In this document: piece after piece, positions 24,219-32,559 of the stretch
Layout: every line of letters starts with the position of its first letter
How positions within the stretch are numbered: position 1 is the first letter of the stretch
From: JBDGYW01 sp964518955
GTDB taxonomy: Bacteria; Gemmatimonadota; Gemmatimonadetes; Gemmatimonadales; GWC2-71-9
Reading direction: 5' to 3'
NCBI GenBank assembly: GCA_964518955.1
Contig: CAZFHS010000013.1
Coordinates: 1 to 64,000 of the forward strand
Length of the DNA stretch: 64,000 bases
The notes under the pieces: generated by a model
Told to the model about the DNA's origin: nothing
Databases searched by the model: none
Seen by the model: the letters and a program-made list of their open reading frames with translations, nothing else
Translations under genes and position numbers: made by a program

Positions 24219-25397
24219 ATGGCACGAGTATTCGACGACGACCTCAAAGACGGATTTGCCACCAGGGCAATACGCGCGGGCCAACGGCCCGACGAGACTA
24301 CGGGGGCCATCATGCCTCCCATACATCTCGCATCCACCTACGTTCAGCCGAAGCTTGGCGAGCACAAAGGATACGAGTACTCGAGGACGCAGAACCCCAC
24401 GCGCGAGATGCTGGAGCGGAATCTGGCATCGTTGGAAAGCGCCACCAACGGACTGGCTTTCGCGTCAGGAATGGCTGCCACCGATGCCGTCCTATCGCTA
24501 TTCCAACCCGGCGACCACGTCATATGCGACGAAAACGTCTATGGCGGCACGCACCGCATAATGAAGCAGATTTTTCAACAGCGCGGCATGACATTCAGCT
24601 TCGTCGACACACGAGACCCAGAAAATATCGACGACGCGATCACCTTCAAGACGAAACTAGTGTTCGTCGAGACACCCAGCAATCCGATGATGCACCTCAC
24701 CGACCTTGCGACAGTGGCCGAGTTGGTGAGGGACCGCGGGCTTACCATGGCTGTGGACAACACCTTCGCCACGCCATACTTCCAAAGACCGATTGAGCTA
24801 GGAGTCGAGATCGTGGTCCACTCGACTACCAAGTACCTCAACGGGCATAGCGACGTGGTTGGCGGTGCTGTCGTGACAACTAGAGGCGACCTCGCAGAGC
24901 GGATGGCGTTCTACCAAAATGCCGTTGGCGCCGTACCCAGCCCCATGGATTGCTGGCTGACAATGCGGGGCGTAAAGACTCTTCCGGTGCGGATGCGCCA
25001 ACACGATGCGTCCGGACGCGAGATTGCGGCATGGTTGGCGGATCACCCGGCTGTGGAATGCGTCTACTACCCCGGACTTCCAGATCATCCACAGTACGAC
25101 CTGGCGAGCCAGCAGATGTCGGGGTTCGGCGGCATGATCGCGGTTGAAACCGGTTCTTACGCAAAAGCACGCGCACTCGTCGAAAACACACGGATATTTT
25201 CTCTCGCCGAGTCACTTGGCGGCGTCGAGAGTTTGATCGGTCACCCCGCCACCATGACTCACGCGGGGGTTCCAGCGGAAATGCGCAAAGAAATGGGCCT
25301 TTCCGACGGCCTGGTGCGCCTTTCAGTGGGAATCGAAGACACCGAAGACCTCAAGCAGGACCTCGATCGAGGGCTTCATGCGGCGGCATCTGCGTGA
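24219..25397 (+). CDS. Cys/Met metabolism PLP-dependent enzyme (cystathionine gamma-synthase or -lyase type)
   Basis: 392 residues, fold-type I. The PLP lysine lies in STTKYLNGHSD (about residue 207), with the phosphate-site YSRTQNPTR (about 54-62) and SGMAATDA, and the Asp of AVDNTFATPYF pairing with the PLP ring. Family residues do not let me separate cystathionine gamma-synthase, cystathionine gamma-lyase, homocysteine-forming sulfhydrylase or methionine gamma-lyase, so no symbol is given. ATG 24219 follows GGTGG and gives the normal N-terminus (KDGFATRAIRAGQ). No SAM riboswitch is apparent in the short upstream region. Sulfur amino acid metabolism is certain; direction is not. Confidence 0.88.
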   Translation: MARVFDDDLKDGFATRAIRAGQRPDETTGAIMPPIHLASTYVQPKLGEHKGYEYSRTQNPTREMLERNLASLESATNGLAFASGMAATDAVLSLFQPGDHVICDENVYGGTHRIMKQIFQQRGMTFSFVDTRDPENIDDAITFKTKLVFVETPSNPMMHLTDLATVAELVRDRGLTMAVDNTFATPYFQRPIELGVEIVVHSTTKYLNGHSDVVGGAVVTTRGDLAERMAFYQNAVGAVPSPMDCWLTMRGVKTLPVRMRQHDASGREIAAWLADHPAVECVYYPGLPDHPQYDLASQQMSGFGGMIAVETGSYAKARALVENTRIFSLAESLGGVESLIGHPATMTHAGVPAEMRKEMGLSDGLVRLSVGIEDTEDLKQDLDRGLHAAASA

Positions 25398-25498
25398 AGT
25401 CGCAACTTGAAACTCCAAGTCGACACGCGCGTACTGAGAAGCAACCGCTTAGAATTCTCATAAGGTAGCAAAACCAAGCTAGACCATCGGAGGCAGTA

Positions 25499-26506
25499 AT
25501 GAGCGATGACACGGGCCTTCCGTCTCCGCGTTCGCCGGCAGTCCTGACGGACATATCGGCCACTTCGTGGGAACATCCCGCTGATCGGGCAGCCCTTCAG
25601 ACCCTTCGCAAGATCCCTGGATTCGACGAGGTGGTAAAACGCATATTCGGATTTTTCGGGGAGCGCGGTATTAGGCTGCTGTTCCAGGCCGACTCGGTGC
25701 GAGTGGGTCCCAAGCAGTTTCCCAAGTTGCACGGGCTCATGACTGAAGTGACAACCACGATGGACTGGCCCAAACAGCCTGAGCTTTACGTGACCCAGAC
25801 GCCGCTAGTCAATGCCGGCGCCGTGGGCATGGACGAGCCGTTCATCACGCTCAACTCCGGTGCGCTAATCCTGCTATCCGACGACGAACTCCGGGTGCTC
25901 ATAGGTCACGAACTCGGACATGTGATGAGCGGGCATACGCTCTACCGAACGGTGCTATTCATCCTCCTTCTGTTCGGGTTCAACAACCTTCCCTTCCTCG
26001 CTGGACTTGCACTGCTCCCAATTCAGCTCGCGCTATTGGAGTGGTCACGCAAGGCAGAGCTTTCTTCTGACCGCGCCGGTCTACTGGCTACTCAGGATCC
26101 CGTCGCCTCGATGGGAGTGTTCCTCAAGTTGGCGGGCGGAGGGAAAGCGGAGGAGACCAATCTGGCTGTGTTCATGGAACAAGCCCGTGAGTATGAGACA
26201 ATGGGTGGGCCGATGGACAAGGTGTACAAGATCATCAACCAGCTTAACCTCACTCATCCTTTCCACACGTTGCGAGCGGCGGAACTTCAGCATTGGATTT
26301 CTGACGGATCCTACGACAAGATCCTCGAAGGACACTACACGCACCGCGGGGAGGAAGAAAAAGATCGCCCTTTGACGCAAGATGTTAGCGATGCCGCCGT
26401 CCACTATGCCAAAAGCGCCAAGGAGACGGTCAAGGATGTGGCGGACGCTGCGAAGAAGGCGGCACAAGCTTTTTCCGATGCATTCAAAGAACAGGACAAA
26501 GATTGA
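25499..26506 (+). CDS. M48-family membrane-associated zinc metalloprotease
   Basis: 335 residues. The zinc motif HELGH (within LIGHELGHVMSGH) and the third ligand Glu in RKAELSSDRAG place it in peptidase family M48 (HtpX/Ste24-like). Two hydrophobic segments (about 158-172 and 176-187) follow the motif. There are no N-terminal membrane helices as in HtpX, so it is more like the M48B/C cytosolic or peripheral type. The C-terminal 60 residues are Lys/Ala-rich amphipathic helix (KSAKETVKDVADAAKKAAQAF), reminiscent of LEA-type repeats. GGAGG precedes the start. The stop overlaps the purD start. Confidence 0.88.
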   Translation: MSDDTGLPSPRSPAVLTDISATSWEHPADRAALQTLRKIPGFDEVVKRIFGFFGERGIRLLFQADSVRVGPKQFPKLHGLMTEVTTTMDWPKQPELYVTQTPLVNAGAVGMDEPFITLNSGALILLSDDELRVLIGHELGHVMSGHTLYRTVLFILLLFGFNNLPFLAGLALLPIQLALLEWSRKAELSSDRAGLLATQDPVASMGVFLKLAGGGKAEETNLAVFMEQAREYETMGGPMDKVYKIINQLNLTHPFHTLRAAELQHWISDGSYDKILEGHYTHRGEEEKDRPLTQDVSDAAVHYAKSAKETVKDVADAAKKAAQAFSDAFKEQDKD

Positions 26507-27780
26507 AGATCTTGGTAGTAGGTGGCGGCGGGCGCGAGCATGCGCTCTGTTGGACTGCGTCGAAATCGGCGGAAGTGTTCTGTGCCCCCGGTAATCCGGG
26601 TACCGCAACTCTTGGCGCCAATTTGCCGATCAAGGACAGCGATTTGGACGGCATACTCCTGGCCGTCAATGAAAACAAGATCGATCTGACCATCATCGGC
26701 CCCGAAGCTCCGCTTGCTGCTGGATTGGCGGACAAACTCGTATCAGCGGGTCACCGCGTGTTTGGCCCGAGTGCGGCAGCAGCAAAGATTGAAGCCTCCA
26801 AATCCTTCGCAAAGGAAGTCATGGAAAAATCCGGTGTGGCTACAGCCGCCGGCGCATCGTTCCGTGACGAAAACCTAGCGATCGACTACCTGGCGTCGCT
26901 CGATGAGCCGTTGGTGGTAAAAGCGTCCGGATTGGCCGCCGGGAAGGGCGTAATAATATGCGAAACCCGCGCCGCTGCTCGCGCAGCGGTGAAGGAGATG
27001 TTTGCCGGGAAATTCGGGAGCGCCGGCGAAGAAGTCGTAATAGAAGAGTACCTCCTCGGTGAAGAACTCTCGGTGCTGGCCCTGACAGATGGCGAGCAGT
27101 CTCTGCTTCTCCCCGCTTCACAGGACCACAAACGGATCGGTGAGGGTGACACGGGGCCCAACACCGGCGGCATGGGAGCATATTCCCCCGTATCGGTGGC
27201 TGGAACAGCACTGCTGGAGAGGGTCCACGACGAAGTAGTGGCGCCGACGCTTAGGCATATGGCGGAGGCGGGAGCACCATACAAAGGTGTCCTTTACGCC
27301 GGGCTGATGATTTCGCCGGCCGGCGACCCCAAAGTGCTGGAGTTCAACTGCAGGTTCGGTGATCCCGAGGCACAGGCGGTGCTCCCGCTGCTCGACTTCG
27401 ACATCGTGGAGCACATGTGGCAGATTGCCGCTGGCGAGTCGTGGAGCCCCGGCAAAAGAATTTCCGGTTCCAAGGGTGCCGCTGTCACGACGGTTCTGGC
27501 ATCTAAGGGCTATCCCGCATCTCCCGAAAAAGGTGTGGAGATCGTCCTTCCGGAGGAGATTCCGCCGAAGACGATTCTGTTTCACGCCGGGACGGCCAGA
27601 GACGACCATGGCGTGCTCCGCACCTCGGGCGGGCGTGTACTGTGTGCTACCGGCCTAGGGAGCGACGTAATGGCTGCGGTCGGGCAGAGCCGCGCTTTGG
27701 CGGACATGGTTCAGTTCGACAGCAAGGTGTACCGAAAAGACATCGCCTGGCGCGAAGTGGCTCGTGCCGGAACTGCCTGA
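26503..27780 (+). CDS. purD: Phosphoribosylamine-glycine ligase
   Basis: 425 residues, normal length. It joins glycine to phosphoribosylamine in purine synthesis, using ATP. It has the N-terminal GGGGREHALCW motif, the ATP-grasp core with KASGLAAGKGV, EEYLLGEELSVLALTDGE and the metal-binding EFNCRFGDPE. The start is TTG 26503, overlapping the protease stop (TTGA), so the two are translationally coupled. The end overlaps mutM by 17 bases. No other purine-pathway gene is adjacent; guaB lies separately at 38.5 kb. Confidence 0.96.
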   Translation: MKILVVGGGGREHALCWTASKSAEVFCAPGNPGTATLGANLPIKDSDLDGILLAVNENKIDLTIIGPEAPLAAGLADKLVSAGHRVFGPSAAAAKIEASKSFAKEVMEKSGVATAAGASFRDENLAIDYLASLDEPLVVKASGLAAGKGVIICETRAAARAAVKEMFAGKFGSAGEEVVIEEYLLGEELSVLALTDGEQSLLLPASQDHKRIGEGDTGPNTGGMGAYSPVSVAGTALLERVHDEVVAPTLRHMAEAGAPYKGVLYAGLMISPAGDPKVLEFNCRFGDPEAQAVLPLLDFDIVEHMWQIAAGESWSPGKRISGSKGAAVTTVLASKGYPASPEKGVEIVLPEEIPPKTILFHAGTARDDHGVLRTSGGRVLCATGLGSDVMAAVGQSRALADMVQFDSKVYRKDIAWREVARAGTA

Positions 27781-28600
27781 GGTCGAGACCATTGCGCGCG
27801 ACCTGGCTCCGCGCCTGAACGGTAGCACCCTTCGAAATCCCCGCCTGTTCAAATCCAACGGCCTGCGAGAGGTTTCGGCTCGGCGGCTGCTGGGTTTCCT
27901 CGAGGGCGCAACGGTTCGAGAAGTATCGCGTCGCGCGAAACATGTTGTCTTTCTCCTCGACAGTGGATCTAGGCTGGTCATCCAACCCCGGATGACCGGG
28001 ACCTTCCTCATATCCCGCGGACGACCGTCCGCCGAAGAGTGCAAATACCGCGTGCTTCAGGCCAGTATCGGCGAAGGCGCGCGGTTCGTGTTTCGCGATG
28101 TTCGGAGATTGGGCACGATTTGGCTATTGGATGAAATGGCATGGATGTCCTATACTGGCCGGATTGGACCGGAGCCTCTCGATGACAGCTTCGACGAACG
28201 AGCCTTCGCCAGACAGCTGTCGGGCACCAGAACAGCCATAAAAAAGGCGCTGATGGACCAACGACGCATTGCGGGGGTCGGCAACATCTACGCAAACGAG
28301 GCGCTCTTTCGCGCCGGCGTCGACCCGTCTCGCCGCACCGACCGGCTCGACTCCGCCGCACTTTCACGATTGCACAGAGAAGTCCGTGACGTGCTTGGTG
28401 AGGCAATAGCCGCGAAGGGCACGACTCTGAGAGACTATCGGACGGGAACCGGGGAGACCGGTTCGTTCCAAGGCACCCTTCAGGTTTATGGTCGAGGCGG
28501 CCTGCCATGTATCTCCTGCGGCGCGACGCTGGCCACGACGCATGCGGTCGATGGCAGGGCGACGACCTTCTGCTACAGATGCCAGGCCTCCGATAGATGA
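27764..28600 (+). CDS. mutM: Formamidopyrimidine-DNA glycosylase
   Basis: 278 residues. The N-terminus PELPEVET provides the catalytic Pro and Glu that attack 8-oxoguanine and other oxidised purines; a helix-two-turns-helix region (MDQRRIAGVGNIYANEALF) and the C-terminal zinc finger (CISC...CYRC) complete the family. The start is GTG 27764 inside the end of purD. The stop overlaps the UvrC-like gene by ATGA. A base-excision glycosylase coupled to a GIY-YIG protein suggests joint expression of two repair activities. Confidence 0.95.
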   Translation: MPELPEVETIARDLAPRLNGSTLRNPRLFKSNGLREVSARRLLGFLEGATVREVSRRAKHVVFLLDSGSRLVIQPRMTGTFLISRGRPSAEECKYRVLQASIGEGARFVFRDVRRLGTIWLLDEMAWMSYTGRIGPEPLDDSFDERAFARQLSGTRTAIKKALMDQRRIAGVGNIYANEALFRAGVDPSRRTDRLDSAALSRLHREVRDVLGEAIAAKGTTLRDYRTGTGETGSFQGTLQVYGRGGLPCISCGATLATTHAVDGRATTFCYRCQASDR

Positions 28601-29694
28601 CAGTGTTGGCGCTGCCACTCACCGACAATGAGCATCTGAGACGCCGGGTTCGGGCGCTGGCCGAGAATCGCCCCGCTGTGTACCGGATGATCGACGCGAC
28701 CGGTCGAGTGATCTACGTAGGCAAAGCAAAACGTCTTCGCAACCGACTGCTCTCGTATTTTCGCGCGCGTTACCCTGAAGACAAAGCTGCCCGCATCGTC
28801 CACGCTGCCACCGACATTCAATGGGACTTGGTCCCTTCCGAGTTTGCGGCACTACTGACCGAACTTCGCCAGATAAAGCGTTACCGCCCCGTTTTCAATG
28901 TGAAGATGAATCGCAACCGGAGGCTCGGGTTCATCAAAGTCTCGGATGGTCCCGCCCCGAAATTGTTCGTTGGCAGCACACCGGGTGCTCGCCAGATGAA
29001 GCACTACGGCCCTTTCAGCGGTGTCGCACGGCTCAAGGAAAGCGTAAGGATACTGAACGATCTATTGAGTCTGAGGGACTGTGCGCTGAAGATGCCCGTG
29101 ACCTTTCCGGGCCAAGGGGATTTGTTCGCCGCGCAGCCGCGAGCAGCCTGCTTGCGCCACGAAGTTGGTCATTGCGCCGGACCGTGCGCAGGTTTGGTCA
29201 CAGAGCGGGAGTATCGAGAGCGTGTAGGGAAAGCGTTGGCATTTCTCGAGACGACATCGATGGAACCGCTCGACGAGGTCGTCGCCAACATGACGAGCGC
29301 CGGCGAGAAACAAGAATTCGAGTTGGCCGCATACTGGCGCGACCGTTTCGACGCCCTCGAATGGTTGTTGGCCTCCTCAGTCAGGACTCACGCGAATGTG
29401 GCCGCCCTCAGTTTCGTATACATCGATCCCGGCACCTACGGAGACGACCGCACCTACGTCATCAAGCACCGAACAGTGCGCGCGTCCGCCCCAGCCCCGC
29501 ACACACCCATAGAGCGAGAAGCATTCAACGCACTAGTATCGTCTCATTTGCGGGCCGAAACCGACTCGAAAGCGATTCCGGCGCAATCCATCGATGAAAC
29601 TCTGATTCTCCTGCAGTGGTTCCGGAAGCACCCCGGCGCCCTGTCTCGAACGGTTCCACTCGAAGAATGGTGCCGGCAGGGGGGCGAGCTCTGA
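28597..29694 (+). CDS. Short UvrC-like GIY-YIG nuclease
   Basis: 365 residues against about 600 for UvrC. The N-terminal GIY-YIG domain (about 25-105) has Tyr in AVYRM, Tyr in IYVGKA, Arg in LRNRLLSYF and Glu in the SEFAALLTE helix. A UvrC-type middle region follows (YGPFSGV, CLRHEVGHCAGPC), then a UVR-like helix pair around MTSAGEKQEFELAAYWRDR that in UvrC binds UvrB. The C-terminal RNase H-like nuclease and HhH domains are absent: the gene ends cleanly at a stop, not by frameshift. It resembles Cho-type or other short UvrC homologues able to cut only the 3' side. It is coupled to mutM. Confidence 0.85.
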   Translation: MTVLALPLTDNEHLRRRVRALAENRPAVYRMIDATGRVIYVGKAKRLRNRLLSYFRARYPEDKAARIVHAATDIQWDLVPSEFAALLTELRQIKRYRPVFNVKMNRNRRLGFIKVSDGPAPKLFVGSTPGARQMKHYGPFSGVARLKESVRILNDLLSLRDCALKMPVTFPGQGDLFAAQPRAACLRHEVGHCAGPCAGLVTEREYRERVGKALAFLETTSMEPLDEVVANMTSAGEKQEFELAAYWRDRFDALEWLLASSVRTHANVAALSFVYIDPGTYGDDRTYVIKHRTVRASAPAPHTPIEREAFNALVSSHLRAETDSKAIPAQSIDETLILLQWFRKHPGALSRTVPLEEWCRQGGEL

Positions 29695-29730
29695 CGGGCA
29701 CCGTCGCAGTCGCTTAGATTCAAAGCTTCA

Positions 29731-30708
29731 ATGACAGTTGCAATCATTCAGCTGATCGTTGGTGTTGCCGCCCTCTTCGGGGGCGGACACTACCTCGTGC
29801 AGGGCGCAACCAGGATCGCACTGTTTGCGCGGATCTCCGCATCGGTTGTGGGGCTCACAGTGGTCGCGATGGGAACGAGCATGCCTGAATTGGCAGTTTC
29901 CGTTGACGCCCACTTGCACGATTCCACGGACCTCGCATTTGCAAACATCGTTGGCTCGACGATCTTCAACATCGGAGCGATTCTAGGAATCACTGCTATT
30001 TTCATTCCGGTGGCTGTGAAGCGACAGACCATCCGCATCGAGTACCCCATCATGCTGGCCGTCGCTGGACTCGTGTTGTTGCTCTGCCGCGACCTCGAAG
30101 TGGACCGCATTGAAGGCGGATTTCTCTGTCTCCTCCTAATTCTATTCACAGTCTTTGTTGTCTATCTGTCCAGGCGTGAGGTCGCCGCTGAGGAGGCAAG
30201 CTCGCTGGAACGCGACGTTCAGCGAACAGCCAAGTTCAAACACGGCAAAGGGCGCGCGTGGGGAATGAGCGCCCTGATGGTTCTTGTGGGGTTTGTGGCG
30301 CTGAAATATGGGGCGGATTTCGTGGTGGAGGGCGCACAGACCATCGCGTACGCCATTGGAGTCGACGAACGCGTCGTTGGCCTGACAGTCGTGGCAATGG
30401 GAACGAGCTTGCCGGAACTGGCCACCAGCGCGGTAGCCGCGTTGCAGGGTGAACGCGACATTGCGCTCGCCAATGTAATTGGCTCCAACATATTCAACCT
30501 GCTTTGCGTGCTCGGGGTCACGGCCCTGGTCCTTCCCGTGCCATTGAACCCAGCCGCGAGTGCGGACAACTGGGTCATGTTCGGGTTCTGCGTTGCTCTG
30601 TTCCCACTGATGTTTTTCGGGCGGCGAGTTAGCAGGCTTGACGGTGTTCTCTTGGTGGCAGGGCTTTGCGTGTACCTGACGTACGTAGTACTAACGCGCG
30701 GCGTCTAG
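29731..30708 (+). CDS. Calcium/sodium antiporter (CaCA family, YrbG-like)
   Basis: 325 residues, about ten membrane helices. Two internal alpha repeats contain the ion-binding signature: VAMGTSMPELAVSV (about 47-60) and VAMGTSLPELATSAVAAL (about 221-238), each followed by a GSxIFN motif (VGSTIFNIGA, IGSNIFNLLC). An acidic loop joins the halves. It exchanges Ca2+ for Na+ (K+ dependence unknown) across the inner membrane. The stop overlaps the phosphodiesterase gene tail to tail by 18 bases. It would draw on the sodium gradient made by the decarboxylase pump encoded at 44-47 kb. Confidence 0.93.
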   Translation: MTVAIIQLIVGVAALFGGGHYLVQGATRIALFARISASVVGLTVVAMGTSMPELAVSVDAHLHDSTDLAFANIVGSTIFNIGAILGITAIFIPVAVKRQTIRIEYPIMLAVAGLVLLLCRDLEVDRIEGGFLCLLLILFTVFVVYLSRREVAAEEASSLERDVQRTAKFKHGKGRAWGMSALMVLVGFVALKYGADFVVEGAQTIAYAIGVDERVVGLTVVAMGTSLPELATSAVAALQGERDIALANVIGSNIFNLLCVLGVTALVLPVPLNPAASADNWVMFGFCVALFPLMFFGRRVSRLDGVLLVAGLCVYLTYVVLTRGV

Positions 30709-31176
30709 GTCCACTATCCTCGCAACCGGTGGAGCACCTTCCTCGAGTTCGATTATTCCAACGGTAGGACGACAACTGATTCTCACAGCTCCGGCCGCAC
30801 CTGGATTCATGACCGTTACGGTTCCACTCTGCTGATCGATCAATGGTTTGTGAGTATGCCCAAAGAGTATGATGTCGGCATCTGGAAATTCATTCTTCAA
30901 TCCGTCCGGCGTGGGCATTCCAAACTGGTCGCCGTGTAGTGCCACGGTGATCCTGCCAGCACATTCGATCCTCACGACTCTCGAGCCGCGATTGCGAACG
31001 TCAAACCCGTCTGTGTTTCCGTATGCGGCGGAAACCGGTGCAATCAACGCAAGCTGTTCCAATATTTGCACCGGCCCTACGTCGCCACAGTGCAGGATCC
31101 GGTCTACGTCGCGGAACACCTCCGCCACCGTTGCCCTGAGCATCCCGTGCGTGTCTGATATCACCCCTAGTCGCAT
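30691..31176 (-). CDS. YfcE/MJ0936-type metallophosphoesterase
   Basis: 161 residues. All metal-binding motifs of the small calcineurin-like phosphodiesterases are seen: SDTHG (7-11), HCGDVG (33-38), GNTDG (54-58), LHGDQ and GHTHKP. Relatives hydrolyse phosphodiesters such as bis-p-nitrophenyl phosphate or 2',3'-cyclic nucleotides; the natural substrate is uncertain. It is a monocistronic minus-strand gene divergent from the sigma factor operon and convergent with the exchanger. Confidence 0.9.
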   Translation of the reverse strand: MRLGVISDTHGMLRATVAEVFRDVDRILHCGDVGPVQILEQLALIAPVSAAYGNTDGFDVRNRGSRVVRIECAGRITVALHGDQFGMPTPDGLKNEFPDADIILFGHTHKPLIDQQSGTVTVMNPGAAGAVRISCRPTVGIIELEEGAPPVARIVDLDAAR

Positions 31177-31433
31177 ATTCTTCTCACCGTTGTTTCAGGC
31201 GGATCCCCAATTCTCCGTCGTATCGCAAATCAAAATCTGGCACAGAACCGCCTACCATCATAGCTTCGGTACCGGTGCATGAGCATCCTATAGGCTCGAA
31301 TTGCGAGGTATGGAGCAATCAAGCGTCAAAAGAAGGGCTTTGATATTCGTTTTGGCTGTGTTTGCGGGCTTGCCGTTCCGCGAGTGCACCATGAAACTTA
31401 TGGCTCCAATTTCGCCTAGGAGCCAACTCTATC
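31177..31433. other. Divergent intergenic region upstream of the ECF sigma operon
   Basis: 257 bases between the phosphodiesterase start and the sigma factor start. An AGGAG site serves the sigma gene. A GAAACTT at 31391-31397 resembles ECF-type -35 elements (GGAACTT), which would fit autoregulation, but no matching -10 is convincing. No RNA structure or gene is seen. Confidence 0.35.
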
Positions 31434-32036
31434 ATGACGTCCTTCGCAGAACTTTCGGCAGCCACCGATCAAGAGGTGGTGGAACTCGCTCGAAAGTCTG
31501 ATGAGGCGGCGTATCGCGAACTCCTACGGCGCTATCAACGTCCCGTATTCTCGCTCATCTACCGTATGGTGCGCGACCGCGAACTCGCTGAGGACCTATC
31601 GCAAGAAACATTCGTAAAGGTCCTCAACGCACTCGACAGATATCGCCCAGAATACAAGTTCTCATCGTGGGTGTTCAAGATCGCAAACAATGCCGCGATC
31701 GATCATCTGCGCAGAAAGGAACTAGACACGCTGTCGCTTGAGGGCGGCCCCGACGCCACTACGCCGGAACGAGTGGAAGCTACGGCACTGCAGCTTGGCG
31801 ACCAAACCGAGTCGCCGCTCGATGAACTGGAAGCACGTGAGTTGGGTGCCACTATAGAACGCGCCATCGGCCTGCTCAGGCCCGAATACAGATCTTGCAT
31901 AATTCTGAGGCATGTCGAAGGTCGGCCATACGACGAAATCGCGGTGATCTTGGATCTGCCGCTCGGCACGGTAAAAACCTATATCCATCGGGCTCGCGCA
32001 GAACTGAGAGAGAGCCTGGACGGCATTCTGGAATGA
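31434..32036 (+). CDS. ECF-family RNA polymerase sigma factor
   Basis: 200 residues with only regions 2 and 4. Region 2 is RRYQRPVFSLIYRMVRDREL, then AEDLSQETFVKV and KFSSWVFKIANNAAIDHLRRK; region 4 is a helix-turn-helix (YDEIAVILDLPLGTVKTYIHRARAEL). The linker is about 50 residues and acidic, somewhat longer than usual. It directs polymerase to a small regulon, usually for envelope stress. It is followed by a membrane protein, a polytopic protein and a toastrack-like protein on the same strand with little spacing, so the four form an operon and the next gene is the expected anti-sigma factor. Confidence 0.94.
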   Translation: MTSFAELSAATDQEVVELARKSDEAAYRELLRRYQRPVFSLIYRMVRDRELAEDLSQETFVKVLNALDRYRPEYKFSSWVFKIANNAAIDHLRRKELDTLSLEGGPDATTPERVEATALQLGDQTESPLDELEARELGATIERAIGLLRPEYRSCIILRHVEGRPYDEIAVILDLPLGTVKTYIHRARAELRESLDGILE

Positions 32037-32069
32037 AACCTCCAGTTTAGAGGATCGTAGGGGAGGCGA

Positions 32070-32558
32070 ATGACAGAACACTCCGAACACTCTGAAGTTT
32101 TAGACAGACAACTCGATACGTTGCCAAGGTTCGACCCCCAACCGGGGTTCGAAGATCGGGTTATGTCGTGTGTCTTGGTACCTCCACCGTCGTGGATCCA
32201 GAGCCTGCAAAGACGCGCGCGGTCGATGGTGGAGACGCGGCGTATTCGCTGGGTCGCTTATGGGTTTCTGGGTACGTCTACCGTATCGCTCAGTCTGTTT
32301 GTAGCGCTAATCCTGACCAATCCGGCGCCTGTGAACCGAGCCGTCGGCTGGATGTACTCCGCGGCGGGAGTTCCACTATGGCGAAGATTCCTCGAGGCGG
32401 CGTCAACGACGATTAGAGCCGTCTACGCCTGCCTGAGTCCGCTTGGGCTGTCATTCACGATGGCGCTCGCACTTGCTGCGGCGGCAGCAGGCCTGCTGGC
32501 AATCAACGCCTGGGCATTTGTCACGCTCGCTCGGCCCAGAGTGGCAGGAGTCGAATAG
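32070..32558 (+). CDS. Putative membrane anti-sigma factor
   Basis: 162 residues: a cytosolic N-terminus (1-65), membrane segments at about 68-90 and 127-155, and a periplasmic loop containing a short amphipathic stretch. It begins 33 bases after the sigma gene and the N-terminal LPRFDPQPGFEDRVMSCV stretch resembles the short region preceding the membrane anchor in many ECF anti-sigma proteins. There is no His-x3-Cys-x2-Cys zinc motif, so if it is an anti-sigma factor it belongs to the non-zinc group. The assignment rests mainly on position. Confidence 0.55.
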   Translation: MTEHSEHSEVLDRQLDTLPRFDPQPGFEDRVMSCVLVPPPSWIQSLQRRARSMVETRRIRWVAYGFLGTSTVSLSLFVALILTNPAPVNRAVGWMYSAAGVPLWRRFLEAASTTIRAVYACLSPLGLSFTMALALAAAAAGLLAINAWAFVTLARPRVAGVE

Positions 32559-32559
32559 G

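Noticed and set aside
31301..31501. A 66-codon plus-strand frame with a signal-peptide-like start overlapping the sigma factor gene
   Set aside because: Its hydrophobic stretch is short, the tail is antisense-like Arg/Ser/Gly sequence and it overlaps the well-supported sigma start by 68 bases; only the site GAGGT near 31306 speaks for it.
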